A stretch of DNA of 64,000 bases from Ecytonucleospora hepatopenaei. Lineage: Eukaryota > Microsporidia > Enterocytozoonidae. The stretch's first letter is position 1. Each line of letters starts with the position of its first letter. The DNA lies in the NCBI GenBank assembly GCA_026692725.1, contig JAPMUG010000004.1:124001-188000 (forward strand). The letters are read 5' to 3'. The notes under the pieces are model-generated. The model did not search any database. It saw only the letters and a program-made list of their open reading frames with translations, and had not been told where the DNA came from. The position numbers and the translations under genes were made by a program. Shown here piece after piece: positions 56,614 through 64,000 of the stretch.

Positions 56614-57264
56614 ATGTCTACATTCAAATTTATATTTGGTCCTGTTTCTTGTGGTAAAACAATAGAGTTGGTCAAACAAGCACACCAAATTACCAAAATA
56701 CATGGTAAAGGTGCAGTTAAGTTAATGAAGCCTGATTTTGACACTAGATATGGAGCAGAATCCATAAAATCAGCATGTGGATTAACCATGAAAGCAGATT
56801 ATATTGTTGGTAAAAAAGACAACATATTAGATTTAGAAATTGAGCCAGAAATATATCTGTTGGTAGATGAAGTTCAATTCATGACAGTGGATCAAATGAT
56901 TCAGCTGAGAAAATTGTCGCTAGAAAAAAACATAGCTGTAGAATGCTATGGTCTTCTTAAAGATTTCAGAAATGACATGTTCCATGCAAGTGCAAAACTG
57001 CTAGAATTGGTGGATAACATGAAATTGGTGAAGACTTTTTGTTATTTTTGCTCAAAAAATAAACTACCGACTAAACAGGCAAATGCTACGTGCAGTATGA
57101 AAATTATTAAAGATGAAAATGGCAATATTTTTCCAACCACAGAAGGAGAAAAATGTCAGTGTGGAGGAATCGAAACTTATGTGCCTACATGCAGCAAATG
57201 CTTTATGATGGCATTTAAAGAGGTTGAAATGACACCATTTGTACTGTCGCAGTATGAGCAATAA
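56614..57264 (+). CDS. TK: Thymidine kinase, type II (TK1-like)
   Basis: 216 residues; ATG directly after AACCC. P-loop GPVSCGKT (9-16), where most relatives have GPMFSGK[ST]; DEVQFM (about 89-94) is the Walker B/catalytic Glu region; YGLLKDFRNDMF is the substrate-loop region; and a lasso with aromatic residues follows. Two Cys pairs of the structural zinc site are present (FCYFCSKNK, then TCSKCF near the C-terminus), with extra CQCGG in an insert. The enzyme phosphorylates thymidine in nucleotide salvage. Microsporidia lack much de novo nucleotide synthesis and rely on salvage and import. Confidence 0.92.
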   Translation: MSTFKFIFGPVSCGKTIELVKQAHQITKIHGKGAVKLMKPDFDTRYGAESIKSACGLTMKADYIVGKKDNILDLEIEPEIYLLVDEVQFMTVDQMIQLRKLSLEKNIAVECYGLLKDFRNDMFHASAKLLELVDNMKLVKTFCYFCSKNKLPTKQANATCSMKIIKDENGNIFPTTEGEKCQCGGIETYVPTCSKCFMMAFKEVEMTPFVLSQYEQ

Positions 57265-57287
57265 ATTTATTAAAATAATTTCATTAA

Positions 57288-58547
57288 TTATGTATATTGT
57301 TCTCTTAATAAATCATAATACATTTCTAATGTATTTTTTAAACTAAAGCCAAAATTTACAGTTTTAAAGCCTAGATGTCCACCTTCTAATAAAATTAAAC
57401 CCGTGTTTTTGTTTTTTAGTATTTTTTTGTATGGAACAACTTCCAATGGTATTATAGGATCATCTGTTATGTTGATAAAAAGTGTATTTTTCTTTATCTT
57501 ATGGATATAAAATGAACAAGAGTTTTCATATAAAAATGTTTCTACATTTTTAGCCTTTAAAATTGAATTTTCTATTAAATTTTGCGTAATAGAAACACAT
57601 GTGGGTTTATTTACAATTTCTTTTATGTTTTTTACGTGATTTAACACTTGGCAGAGATGTGTTTGAAATAACTTAACTATCTTTTTGGTACATAAACTTG
57701 CAATAAACCCTTTTTGCATCATAACATCCTCTAATTTTTTAAAATCAAATGGATTGCATATGCTTACTGCCCCTAAAACATCACTGTGAATTTTAAAAGT
57801 GTCTTTTTTGTGCATGTCTTTGGCTACTTTGATAATAGACATGCTATCTGCTTTGTTTTTAGTTTTAAAAGAAAATCTTCTTTTCCTTTTTTTAGCCATA
57901 AACATAGCTATTTGATTAGATCCCTGTGAATATCCTATAAGTAAAATTTTACTGTTATAAAATTGCTTGATATAACTGCATAACATTTCAATATCTTCTG
58001 TATGTCCTATATGTGTATAATCTGTTGTTTTGCAAATTGATCCATTTATTCCTCTTGCATTGAGACAAAAAACATTGCAATTTTTGTTTAAAAATACGTT
58101 GACTGTTTTAATTATGTAATTGCATTCACTATGTCCATGCAAACCATGCACAATTAAAACATTGTCTGGTTTTTCTAAGCACAAAACATTGTTTTTGATT
58201 TTCCTAAAGAAAAAACTTACTAAAAAACCACAACTTTTCTGTAACAAATTTTGAGTCGTTTTTATGTTTTCGTTAAATACAGAAAAATATCTATAATGAT
58301 CCACATGAATTTTAAGATCATCTGATATCTCAAAAACTAACTTTCTTTTTACTGCGTATTTACTTGGTTTACACATGATTTTATCTCTTAATAAAGTTTG
58401 AAAATATCCAGAAAAGACAAAAAACAATGGAAAAACAAATGAAAGTGACATTGATTTGAACTTTTTATTGCTACTGTGTATAGTCGGTTTTTTTATCTTG
58501 ATGGTATAAAGTACGACCATAAATAACAAAATAGTTTTTCCTAACAT
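57288..58547 (-). CDS. Alpha/beta hydrolase, ABHD1/2/3-YheT type
   Basis: 419 residues. An N-terminal membrane helix (MLGKTILLFMVVLYTI, with a second hydrophobic stretch LSFVFPLFFVFSGYFQTLL) suggests an ER or other membrane anchor. The core has VLIVHGLHGHSE (oxyanion loop), a CLNARGINGSICKTTDYTHI stretch followed by GHTEDIEMLCSYIKQF, the nucleophile motif GYSQGSN and a late LLEGGHLGF with the catalytic His. The Asp is probably in NITDDPIIP. The order and spacing are those of the ABHD1/2/3 family, whose members are lipases or lipid-remodelling hydrolases. It ends 24 bp from the convergent thymidine kinase gene. Confidence 0.85.
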   Translation of the reverse strand: MLGKTILLFMVVLYTIKIKKPTIHSSNKKFKSMSLSFVFPLFFVFSGYFQTLLRDKIMCKPSKYAVKRKLVFEISDDLKIHVDHYRYFSVFNENIKTTQNLLQKSCGFLVSFFFRKIKNNVLCLEKPDNVLIVHGLHGHSECNYIIKTVNVFLNKNCNVFCLNARGINGSICKTTDYTHIGHTEDIEMLCSYIKQFYNSKILLIGYSQGSNQIAMFMAKKRKRRFSFKTKNKADSMSIIKVAKDMHKKDTFKIHSDVLGAVSICNPFDFKKLEDVMMQKGFIASLCTKKIVKLFQTHLCQVLNHVKNIKEIVNKPTCVSITQNLIENSILKAKNVETFLYENSCSFYIHKIKKNTLFINITDDPIIPLEVVPYKKILKNKNTGLILLEGGHLGFKTVNFGFSLKNTLEMYYDLLREQYT

Positions 58548-59196
58548 AACCTTAAAAACTAAAATATTTTTATTTTTGATATTACAGTTTCAATGATGTA
58601 AACAACTGTGTTTTTAGTTTTTGTGACAAAATATTGAAAGATTTTTATAAAAAATCTAAATAAACATCTAAAAAACAATTTTTAATTTTTATAAAAAATA
58701 CAAATAAATTTTACCCTTATAAAGCTATTAAGTTATTGTGCTTATGTGCTATGATCAGTCATGCTTTATACACTTTGTTTGTTTAAGAGCATTTGTTGAT
58801 TATTTAGCAAATGTGTCATAACAAACTCACATTTATAATAAATTTTTTAAACTATTTTTTACCGTGAAACTTTGTTGTTGTATTTTTTATAAATTACAAT
58901 CAAGTGGTTTTGCACAATTGTTTGATTTTGAAAATTGAACGTACAATTTTATTAAATTTATTTGATTTTTACAATATTTTTTAAATAAAAATATAAATTA
59001 CCTCTTAGAAAATAACTATATAAAAAATTTTTAGTATCAAATTATATTTTTTTGAAGCCTTAAACTTTTTTTTAAAAATTTAAAAAAACAAAATTTTTTA
59101 CCCTGTAAAACATGGTGGTTATTTTTCTCATGAAAATATAATCAATACGTTTTATACACATGTTTAAAACTAGAAAAAACGAACATTTTAATTAAA
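58548..59196. other. Long intergenic region, no gene recognised
   Basis: About 650 bp between two minus-strand genes. 58735-58930 is less AT-biased than its flanks (for example around ATGTGCTATGATCAGTCATG). I find no ORF, no tRNA boxes and no recognisable snRNA, SRP or RNase P signature. It may hold a non-coding RNA or only a long 5' region of the hydrolase gene. Confidence 0.4.
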
Positions 59197-60486
59197 CTAT
59201 TCATTTCCATACATCTCATATCTATTTAAAACTTGAATAAGATGGACTGAAGTTAAAACTCCTTGTGTAAATAGTATTTCCATGAGTCGTAGAGTGTTTT
59301 TTGAAATACCAAATTGTTTTAGAACTAAATATAAAATTTCAGAAATACAATCGTTTTTATCCTCGCACATTTCATATCTTTCAATTTTTAACTTATTCCA
59401 ATATTCCATAAGATCCCTTGATCCGTCGTTTTTTATTAAAAAATTATCAAAACGCATGTTTATGTGTTTTGTTAATGCATCTGAATAATCATTGTTATCG
59501 TATTCTTTTTCAATTTGACTTTTATCATCATATTTATACAGTAAAACTTTTATTAAATAATTCTTATGCCACATGATTTCATATTTTTTGTCTTTTATGG
59601 ATATCTCTTCCATTTTTTTATATTTAAATTCTGCTTCCTTATCAAGTTGATTGGTAATTTGCGCATTTCTCCCTCTGTATTTTTTGCTATAAAAAACAAA
59701 TTCTTTGCTTAATAAAATTTCGGTATCGGCTGCCTCAATACATAAATGTTTTTCATAAAAAATTTCATTGTTGTTTGGCCTGTTGTCTATATGATCTTCA
59801 TCATATTTAATACCATTATCTTCTATAATCTTTGATTTGAAGTATAAATGTTGATGGTTTACATGAGCATTTAATTCTTGTAAACAACAAAATTTTCTCA
59901 TGCAGAAAATGCATTTAAAATCATTGACTAAATACTTCTCGTTTAAAAACAAAAGAGTATATGTTTGCTCTTTATGTAAATTCTTGGGCAAACAAGAAAA
60001 ATCACTGCTCTCTATATTTGTTCCATAATGATATCCTGTTTTTATATTTTCTTTTAAGTTTTTTACTTCAACCAAAACAACAATTTCTTCAAATCCTTCT
60101 TCTATAAACGTAGATTTACCAAAAAATTCTAAATTTCTTGCTTTTAATTCTATTTCTCCCCATTTACCACATACAGTAGTTTCACAGAAAAATACCTTTT
60201 TGTCTTCTTTATTTACTGTGTATAAAAAAAGTTGTAAAGTCGAATAACACGAATACAAATAAACAGAATTGCTAACTGAAAAATCAATGGGGTTCATTGC
60301 ATTTTCATTTACTATGTATCCTCTAATCAAAAATTTACCATATGGTGAAATTATAGATTTTATAATTACCTTGCAGCATTCTCTTTCTAAACATTTAAAT
60401 CTGTGTTTTTTGCAGCATTTATGAACATTTTTTAAATTTAGAATATTGTTCATGCCCAGTTGATTCTCAACCAACCATTTGCCCAT
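59197..60486 (-). CDS. C2H2 zinc finger protein with VEFS-box-like C-terminus, possibly SUZ12-like
   Basis: 429 residues; GGG/CCC run just upstream of the ATG. The N-terminal half has several Cys clusters and beta-prone segments. A single C2H2 finger (CIFCMRKFCCLQELNAHVNH, about 190-212) is followed by YFKSKI. The C-terminal part begins EFVFYSKKYRGRNAQI and ends with a segment containing NDGSRDLMEYWNKLKIERY, then TLRLMEILFTQGVLTSVHLI. In SUZ12/EMF2 proteins a lone C2H2 finger is followed by a VEFS box that starts with FxHSRTxxP-like sequence and contains (K/E)xLMxxWNxxV; the order and spacing match. SUZ12 is the scaffold of PRC2. The call is tentative. Confidence 0.45.
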   Translation of the reverse strand: MGKWLVENQLGMNNILNLKNVHKCCKKHRFKCLERECCKVIIKSIISPYGKFLIRGYIVNENAMNPIDFSVSNSVYLYSCYSTLQLFLYTVNKEDKKVFFCETTVCGKWGEIELKARNLEFFGKSTFIEEGFEEIVVLVEVKNLKENIKTGYHYGTNIESSDFSCLPKNLHKEQTYTLLFLNEKYLVNDFKCIFCMRKFCCLQELNAHVNHQHLYFKSKIIEDNGIKYDEDHIDNRPNNNEIFYEKHLCIEAADTEILLSKEFVFYSKKYRGRNAQITNQLDKEAEFKYKKMEEISIKDKKYEIMWHKNYLIKVLLYKYDDKSQIEKEYDNNDYSDALTKHINMRFDNFLIKNDGSRDLMEYWNKLKIERYEMCEDKNDCISEILYLVLKQFGISKNTLRLMEILFTQGVLTSVHLIQVLNRYEMYGNE

Positions 60487-60598
60487 AAAACAGGGAAAAT
60501 TTTTTGTTTAAATTATTTAAAGGTGCTTTTATAAAAAACCTATCTTATATATTTACAGAATTGTTCATTACTATTTTAATTGCTAAATATCTTAAAAC

Positions 60599-61225
60599 AT
60601 GGAAAAATACTCAAAAGAAGACCTAAATAAAAACAATACAGAAATAACCAAGGAATTTGAAGAGGCATATTTTAATGCATTTAGAGAAGAGGTGAAAAAA
60701 CTTACTTTGTTAATAAAAAAGGATGAACTTGATGGGCGTATTTCATTGCTTAAAGAACTCATCCAAAAGAAAAATTCACTTGAAATAAAATATCCCATTG
60801 TGTTGGGTGGAATAAAATGCAGAATTAGTGTGATGAACATGGGAGACATTAAAAATGCGTCTAAAATGTACTTAAGTGAAAATGACAGTATAAATAATAA
60901 TATTGAAAAATTAAAAGTGTTTAATTTAAATTTGTCAGAAAAGGATATTAGAAACAACAAACTTAGTCATTTTTACTATTTAAACAATTTTTTGTCTAAA
61001 AGAAAAGTGACTTTCGATGATAAAAAATTAAACATAACGTGTAAAATAACTTTAAGTGGCCCTGTTATAACGTGTGAAAACAAAAAAGAATGGAAAGGCG
61101 AAAATTTCTTTGAAAAATTTACAAGCGAAATCGATTTTGTAGAAGAATCCAATTGGATAGACTTTTTTGGGCTTTTGTCCCCAAAAATAAACCAAATGGT
61201 TTCAAATCATCTGGATTTTAGTTAA
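60599..61225 (+). CDS. Hypothetical protein, N-terminal helix and C-terminal mixed domain
   Basis: 208 residues from ATG (MEKYSKEDLNKNNTEIT). The first 60 residues are helical and charged (EEAYFNAFREEVKKLTLLIK). Then come segments with beta character (PIVLGGIKCRISVMNMGD), a short Asn-rich linker and a second mixed region (FDDKKLNITCKITLSGPVIT, then FFEKFTSEIDFVEESNWIDF). This coiled-coil-plus-small-domain plan resembles kinetochore or tethering subunits, but no motif identifies it. It is divergent from the zinc finger gene (112 bp) and overlaps the next gene tail to tail by eight bases. Confidence 0.6.
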   Translation: MEKYSKEDLNKNNTEITKEFEEAYFNAFREEVKKLTLLIKKDELDGRISLLKELIQKKNSLEIKYPIVLGGIKCRISVMNMGDIKNASKMYLSENDSINNNIEKLKVFNLNLSEKDIRNNKLSHFYYLNNFLSKRKVTFDDKKLNITCKITLSGPVITCENKKEWKGENFFEKFTSEIDFVEESNWIDFFGLLSPKINQMVSNHLDFS

Positions 61226-61394
61226 ATTCGTCTTTGTTCAATAATTCTTTGATTTTATTGTTTATGATTTCCTGTACTTCTTCTGGTGGTAATATAAGCG
61301 TTTTAATTTCTGTTTTTTTAAGTTTTTTAATTTCTTCTATGATACTTACAGATTCATTATCAACAACACTGCTTGTTTCAAATACAAATGACAT
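61218..61394 (-). CDS. Small hypothetical protein, 58 residues
   Basis: ATG at 61394 with GGG a few bases upstream; a single open frame of 58 codons ends at TAA 61218-61220. The protein has a short polar start (MSFVFETSSVVDNES), then two helical segments (VSIIEEIKKLKKTEIKTL and VQEIINNKIKELLNK) split by LPPEE. The helical, charged character and balanced codons argue for a real gene. It overlaps the 3' end of the convergent gene at 60599-61225. Function unknown. Confidence 0.5.
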   Translation of the reverse strand: MSFVFETSSVVDNESVSIIEEIKKLKKTEIKTLILPPEEVQEIINNKIKELLNKDEFN

Positions 61395-61544
61395 TTACCC
61401 ACTAAAATATTTGAAAATTAAAATACAAATTATATAATTTGATTTGCTAAATAATGATTTTTGGTTTTAAATAATTTATAAGGGATAATAAAATAAATTA
61501 TTTTATAAAAAAGATTAATTCAATTTATTTGTTAATATTTTATC

Positions 61545-61763
61545 CTATAAATATTTAAGTCTAAGTAATTTGTTAAATATTTCTGTTATTTTATTGCATA
61601 GCAAAATTGCTCGTCTTTTAGCTGACACTAATTTTTCTAGTTCTTCTCTTTTACTGCTTGAAGTTTTGAAGTTTAATAAAAGCTCTACATATTCATCAAC
61701 CATACTTTCTAAAAGTTCATTTATCTCTTTAACAATGTCACTTGCAAGAGGATTTGATTTCAT
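61545..61763 (-). CDS. Small helical protein, 72 residues
   Basis: From ATG MKSNPLASDIVKEINELLES. The whole sequence is predicted helical with regular Leu/Ile spacing (DEYVELLLNFKTSSSKREEL, ASAKRR-like basic turn, CNKITEIFNKLLRLKYL). Such two-helix proteins are common as small subunits of Mediator, DASH or BLOC-type complexes; the EINELLESMVDEYVELLLNF stretch is faintly like Mediator subunit 22, but I do not rely on it. It lies between the 58-residue gene and SEC24 on the same strand. Confidence 0.5.
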   Translation of the reverse strand: MKSNPLASDIVKEINELLESMVDEYVELLLNFKTSSSKREELEKLVSAKRRAILLCNKITEIFNKLLRLKYL

Positions 61764-61918
61764 ATAAATTTTATAAGGATAAAATATTTTTAAATTTAAC
61801 CTTAATATTTATATAATTTTAGTTTTCTCAGTTAAAAGTATACTTTTCATTAGATTTTGATAATTTTTATAATAAAATAAAATAAAAATGTGTTATAAAA
61901 GTGTTAAACAAATAAAAA

Positions 61919-63892
61919 CTAATTGTTTAATAAACTATTGTAATAAGTCATTGCATCTGGAATGTTTTTTTGTGAATCATCATATAAATGTTTTCTAAAT
62001 ATTTCACTTAGCGGACTGTTTTCCCTATCAACAACCACAATATACTTTGGTTTTATGGTACATCCATTTGTAAGCCATGCTATTGTTTCTGCCAGATATT
62101 TTCCATTTTCATTTTGTGAAAAATTATCCAACAAACACAATCCACTGACAGGCACCTCTTCAAAAAATTCTCCATAATTTTCATTGTTTTTTCCTATAAA
62201 AATGTATAAATTAACTCCAGAATCCAACAAGTAAATTGACTCATCATTTATACTATTTTTGCTCAATGGCAATGCACTTTCTAAATTTGTAAGATCAACC
62301 AGTAAAGGATAAGAAATTTTATCACAAATTGAAATTGAGCTGTTAGTTAACAAATATGCATAATACGCTCTAAAATCACTTGAAATAGACTGGTCAAAAA
62401 TGAGATTCTTTTTATATGCACTAAAAAACATTGCTAACTCGTGATTGCTTATTTTTAAACTACTATCATTTATGATTGACTTTAAGGTTTGATCTAAAAA
62501 AATCCCTCCTGTTCCCTGTTTTATAAACTCCTTTTCTTGTGCAATTTGCATAAAACCCAATGCACATTGATTTATGCTGTTAAAACAATTTTCTGGTGTT
62601 CTGTTAAAAAACGTTGCAATTCTAATAGTTTTAATACCGTTTTTTCTCGTCCTTACCATGGCAATTTGTACATATTTATCTTGATCTCCTTGAACTTCAA
62701 ATGAAATGCTGTGCTTGCTATTGTAATTTGCAAATGCACATAAATTATTTTCTCTTTGGATAAAATTTCCTACTTTTCTTTTTACAACTAATCCCTCGCT
62801 TGCTCTTATCCTCATAAGTGCATTGTATGATACTTCAGAATTTATAAGTTCATTTAGATCAGCATATAATTTTTCTGTATATGTGCTGTCTTCTCCGTCA
62901 TAATTTGTATAGTGAAAGATTTGACCTCCCGTTGAAACTAAAGACCTAAACTGGGCCAATTCAAGTGTTTGTTTAGTGCACATAAACAAATTCATGGCTA
63001 TTGCTTTTATGTCCATCGAAATTGTGACTTTTTTATACGCTTCACTTTCTACCAACTTGTTTGATTCCTTAAGCATTCCTGACCCTGTGTTTGGCATTGA
63101 ACACATAAAAGTATAAACAGATGCCGACTTAAAGACAGAAGAAATAAATTGCATGCTTTGTAACAAACAATTACCATTTGTGTGTGTATTTGCAAAATAA
63201 GTTTCTAAACTATTGAATAAATTCGTCATTTCTTCAAAATCTTCGTATAAATTAAAACAAATTTCATCTCTTAAAACTTGCGGGATTGCACCTGTGATTG
63301 CAGTCATTGTCTTGTTTTTATTCAGAACAAACAGATGGTCTGAATAAAAAATAAATGCTACTTTTGTCCTTGTGTCATATTTTCCTTCTTCGACCGCCGC
63401 CTTTAGACTTTCTTTTATGCTTGTTAAAAGAGAGGGAAGTAAGGCATTTCTTTCTGACTGTAAAGTAACTTCAATATTAAAAACAAGCGTAGGTGCATCG
63501 GTTGATTTGATGTTAAATCCCTCAGGTGCTTCTATTTCAAAAATGTTTGAAGTTAACATTGGATGTTCAAATGTAATTTTGTTATAAAATTCAACTGTTT
63601 CTGTCTGACGGTAATTATTGTTTAAATATGTAAAAGGAACATCAACTCTGTTTTCAGACCCACATAGGACACATATCCATTTTTGACCTGGTGCAATAAT
63701 TTCACAAAAACAATTTAAATATCCCTGGCATTTTACGCACCTTTCCAATTCAAAAACATTAATGGGAAGTTGCAACTTATCAAATTCAACTGTGTAAAAT
63801 GTTGAGTTTAAAACTTTAGGACTTTGTCTGTACCACTGGATTTCTTCTTGGTTGTTAAAATTTTCGTCATAAACTTGCGTAGCGTCTTGCAT
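61919..63892 (-). CDS. SEC24: COPII coat cargo-selection subunit Sec24
   Basis: I start at the ATG at 63892 (MQDATQVYDENFNNQ) rather than the TTG at 63994; 657 residues. The N-terminal disordered region is very short. The zinc finger follows at Cys52-Cys55 and Cys74-Cys77 (RCVKCQGYLN, then WICVLCGSENRVDVPF). The trunk domain has VFNIEVTLQSERNALLPSLL and EEGKYDTRTKVAFIFYSDHL. The beta-sandwich part has LINSEVSYNALMRIRASEGL, the helical domain comes next, and the gelsolin-like end has SIYLLDSGVNLYIFIGKN. The RxRxSxGL block and the gelsolin segment favour Sec24 over Sec23. It selects cargo for ER-to-Golgi vesicles, and so serves the secreted arrays. Confidence 0.85.
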   Translation of the reverse strand: MQDATQVYDENFNNQEEIQWYRQSPKVLNSTFYTVEFDKLQLPINVFELERCVKCQGYLNCFCEIIAPGQKWICVLCGSENRVDVPFTYLNNNYRQTETVEFYNKITFEHPMLTSNIFEIEAPEGFNIKSTDAPTLVFNIEVTLQSERNALLPSLLTSIKESLKAAVEEGKYDTRTKVAFIFYSDHLFVLNKNKTMTAITGAIPQVLRDEICFNLYEDFEEMTNLFNSLETYFANTHTNGNCLLQSMQFISSVFKSASVYTFMCSMPNTGSGMLKESNKLVESEAYKKVTISMDIKAIAMNLFMCTKQTLELAQFRSLVSTGGQIFHYTNYDGEDSTYTEKLYADLNELINSEVSYNALMRIRASEGLVVKRKVGNFIQRENNLCAFANYNSKHSISFEVQGDQDKYVQIAMVRTRKNGIKTIRIATFFNRTPENCFNSINQCALGFMQIAQEKEFIKQGTGGIFLDQTLKSIINDSSLKISNHELAMFFSAYKKNLIFDQSISSDFRAYYAYLLTNSSISICDKISYPLLVDLTNLESALPLSKNSINDESIYLLDSGVNLYIFIGKNNENYGEFFEEVPVSGLCLLDNFSQNENGKYLAETIAWLTNGCTIKPKYIVVVDRENSPLSEIFRKHLYDDSQKNIPDAMTYYNSLLNN

Positions 63893-64000
63893 GTTATAAA
63901 ATAATGTTATACTATAAAAAATTCTTAGAAACCTTAATTGTTTGTAAAATGTTTGCTTTAAATGTTTACTTTTTGTGAGGGTAAAAAACAACAAAAACCT

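Noticed and set aside
61919..63892. Sec23 instead of Sec24
   Set aside because: The zinc finger sequence, the R-x-R-x-S-x-GL block and the gelsolin-like YLLDSGVNLYIFIG segment fit Sec24 better.
1..64000. CRISPR arrays suggested by the many regular repeats
   Set aside because: All repeats are direct microsatellites or in-frame coding repeats with no unique spacers, in a eukaryotic genome.

Overview
The window looks like nuclear DNA of a microsporidian. It is very AT-rich. All recognisable genes are intronless and encode compact eukaryotic proteins: HSP90, Sec15, an ATR/Mec1 kinase, CHD1, Mre11, thymidine kinase, Sec24, a Brr2/ASCC3-type helicase, a signal-peptidase subunit and a short CDK. 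Many start codons carry a run of C just upstream, often directly as ACCCATG, which is a known microsporidian start-site signature. A GH19-type chitinase-like protein and repeat-rich secreted proteins fit the same group. I cannot name the genus from sequence alone. I see no tRNA or rRNA genes.

Layout. (1) 1-14706, all on the minus strand, is a tandem array of nine diverged genes for predicted single-pass surface proteins. Five are 'type A' (one cut by the window edge, one broken). They are followed by an alternating B-C-B-C block. All share an ectodomain of roughly 250-300 residues, then a low-complexity or tandem-repeat stalk, a C-terminal membrane helix and a short basic tail. Their upstream regions are duplicated with them. 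(2) 14882-22965 holds HSP90 with a pair of heat-shock-like palindromes, an inactive MBL/beta-CASP protein resembling Integrator subunit 9, a small Pro/Lys/Ser-rich secreted protein (polar-tube or spore-wall candidate), an unknown, Sec15 and a small unknown. (3) 23000-26300 is extremely AT-rich and holds a frame-broken membrane RING-H2 gene and a pentanucleotide array. (4) 26327-32797 encodes the ATR/Mec1 kinase. (5) 32908-40947, all on the minus strand, is a second array of eight small, mostly secreted, coiled-coil paralogues, one of them a pseudogene. (6) 41000-48440 is again extremely AT-rich, with hexamer and octamer arrays, a single-cassette Brr2/ASCC3-type helicase, an SPC25-like signal peptidase subunit and two unknowns. 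(7) 48468-63892 is an ordinary housekeeping region: chitinase-like protein, unknown, CDK, CHD1, MRE11 (divergent from CHD1), thymidine kinase, alpha/beta hydrolase, a possible SUZ12-like VEFS-box protein, three small unknowns and SEC24.

The most interesting system is the pair of secreted or surface gene arrays. Many members, and the separate Pro/Lys/Ser-rich protein, share an upstream element built around TGATCA and CTAATAGTT, set about 40-90 bp before the start codon. I did not notice its full form before the housekeeping genes. This suggests one stage-specific regulon feeding a fast-diversifying set of parasite surface and secreted proteins. Possible INTS9-like and SUZ12-like proteins would be unexpected in such a reduced parasite and deserve structural checks.

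Several start codons were moved inward from TTG or GTG to the first supported ATG. Function calls rest on motif reading only; no database search was run.
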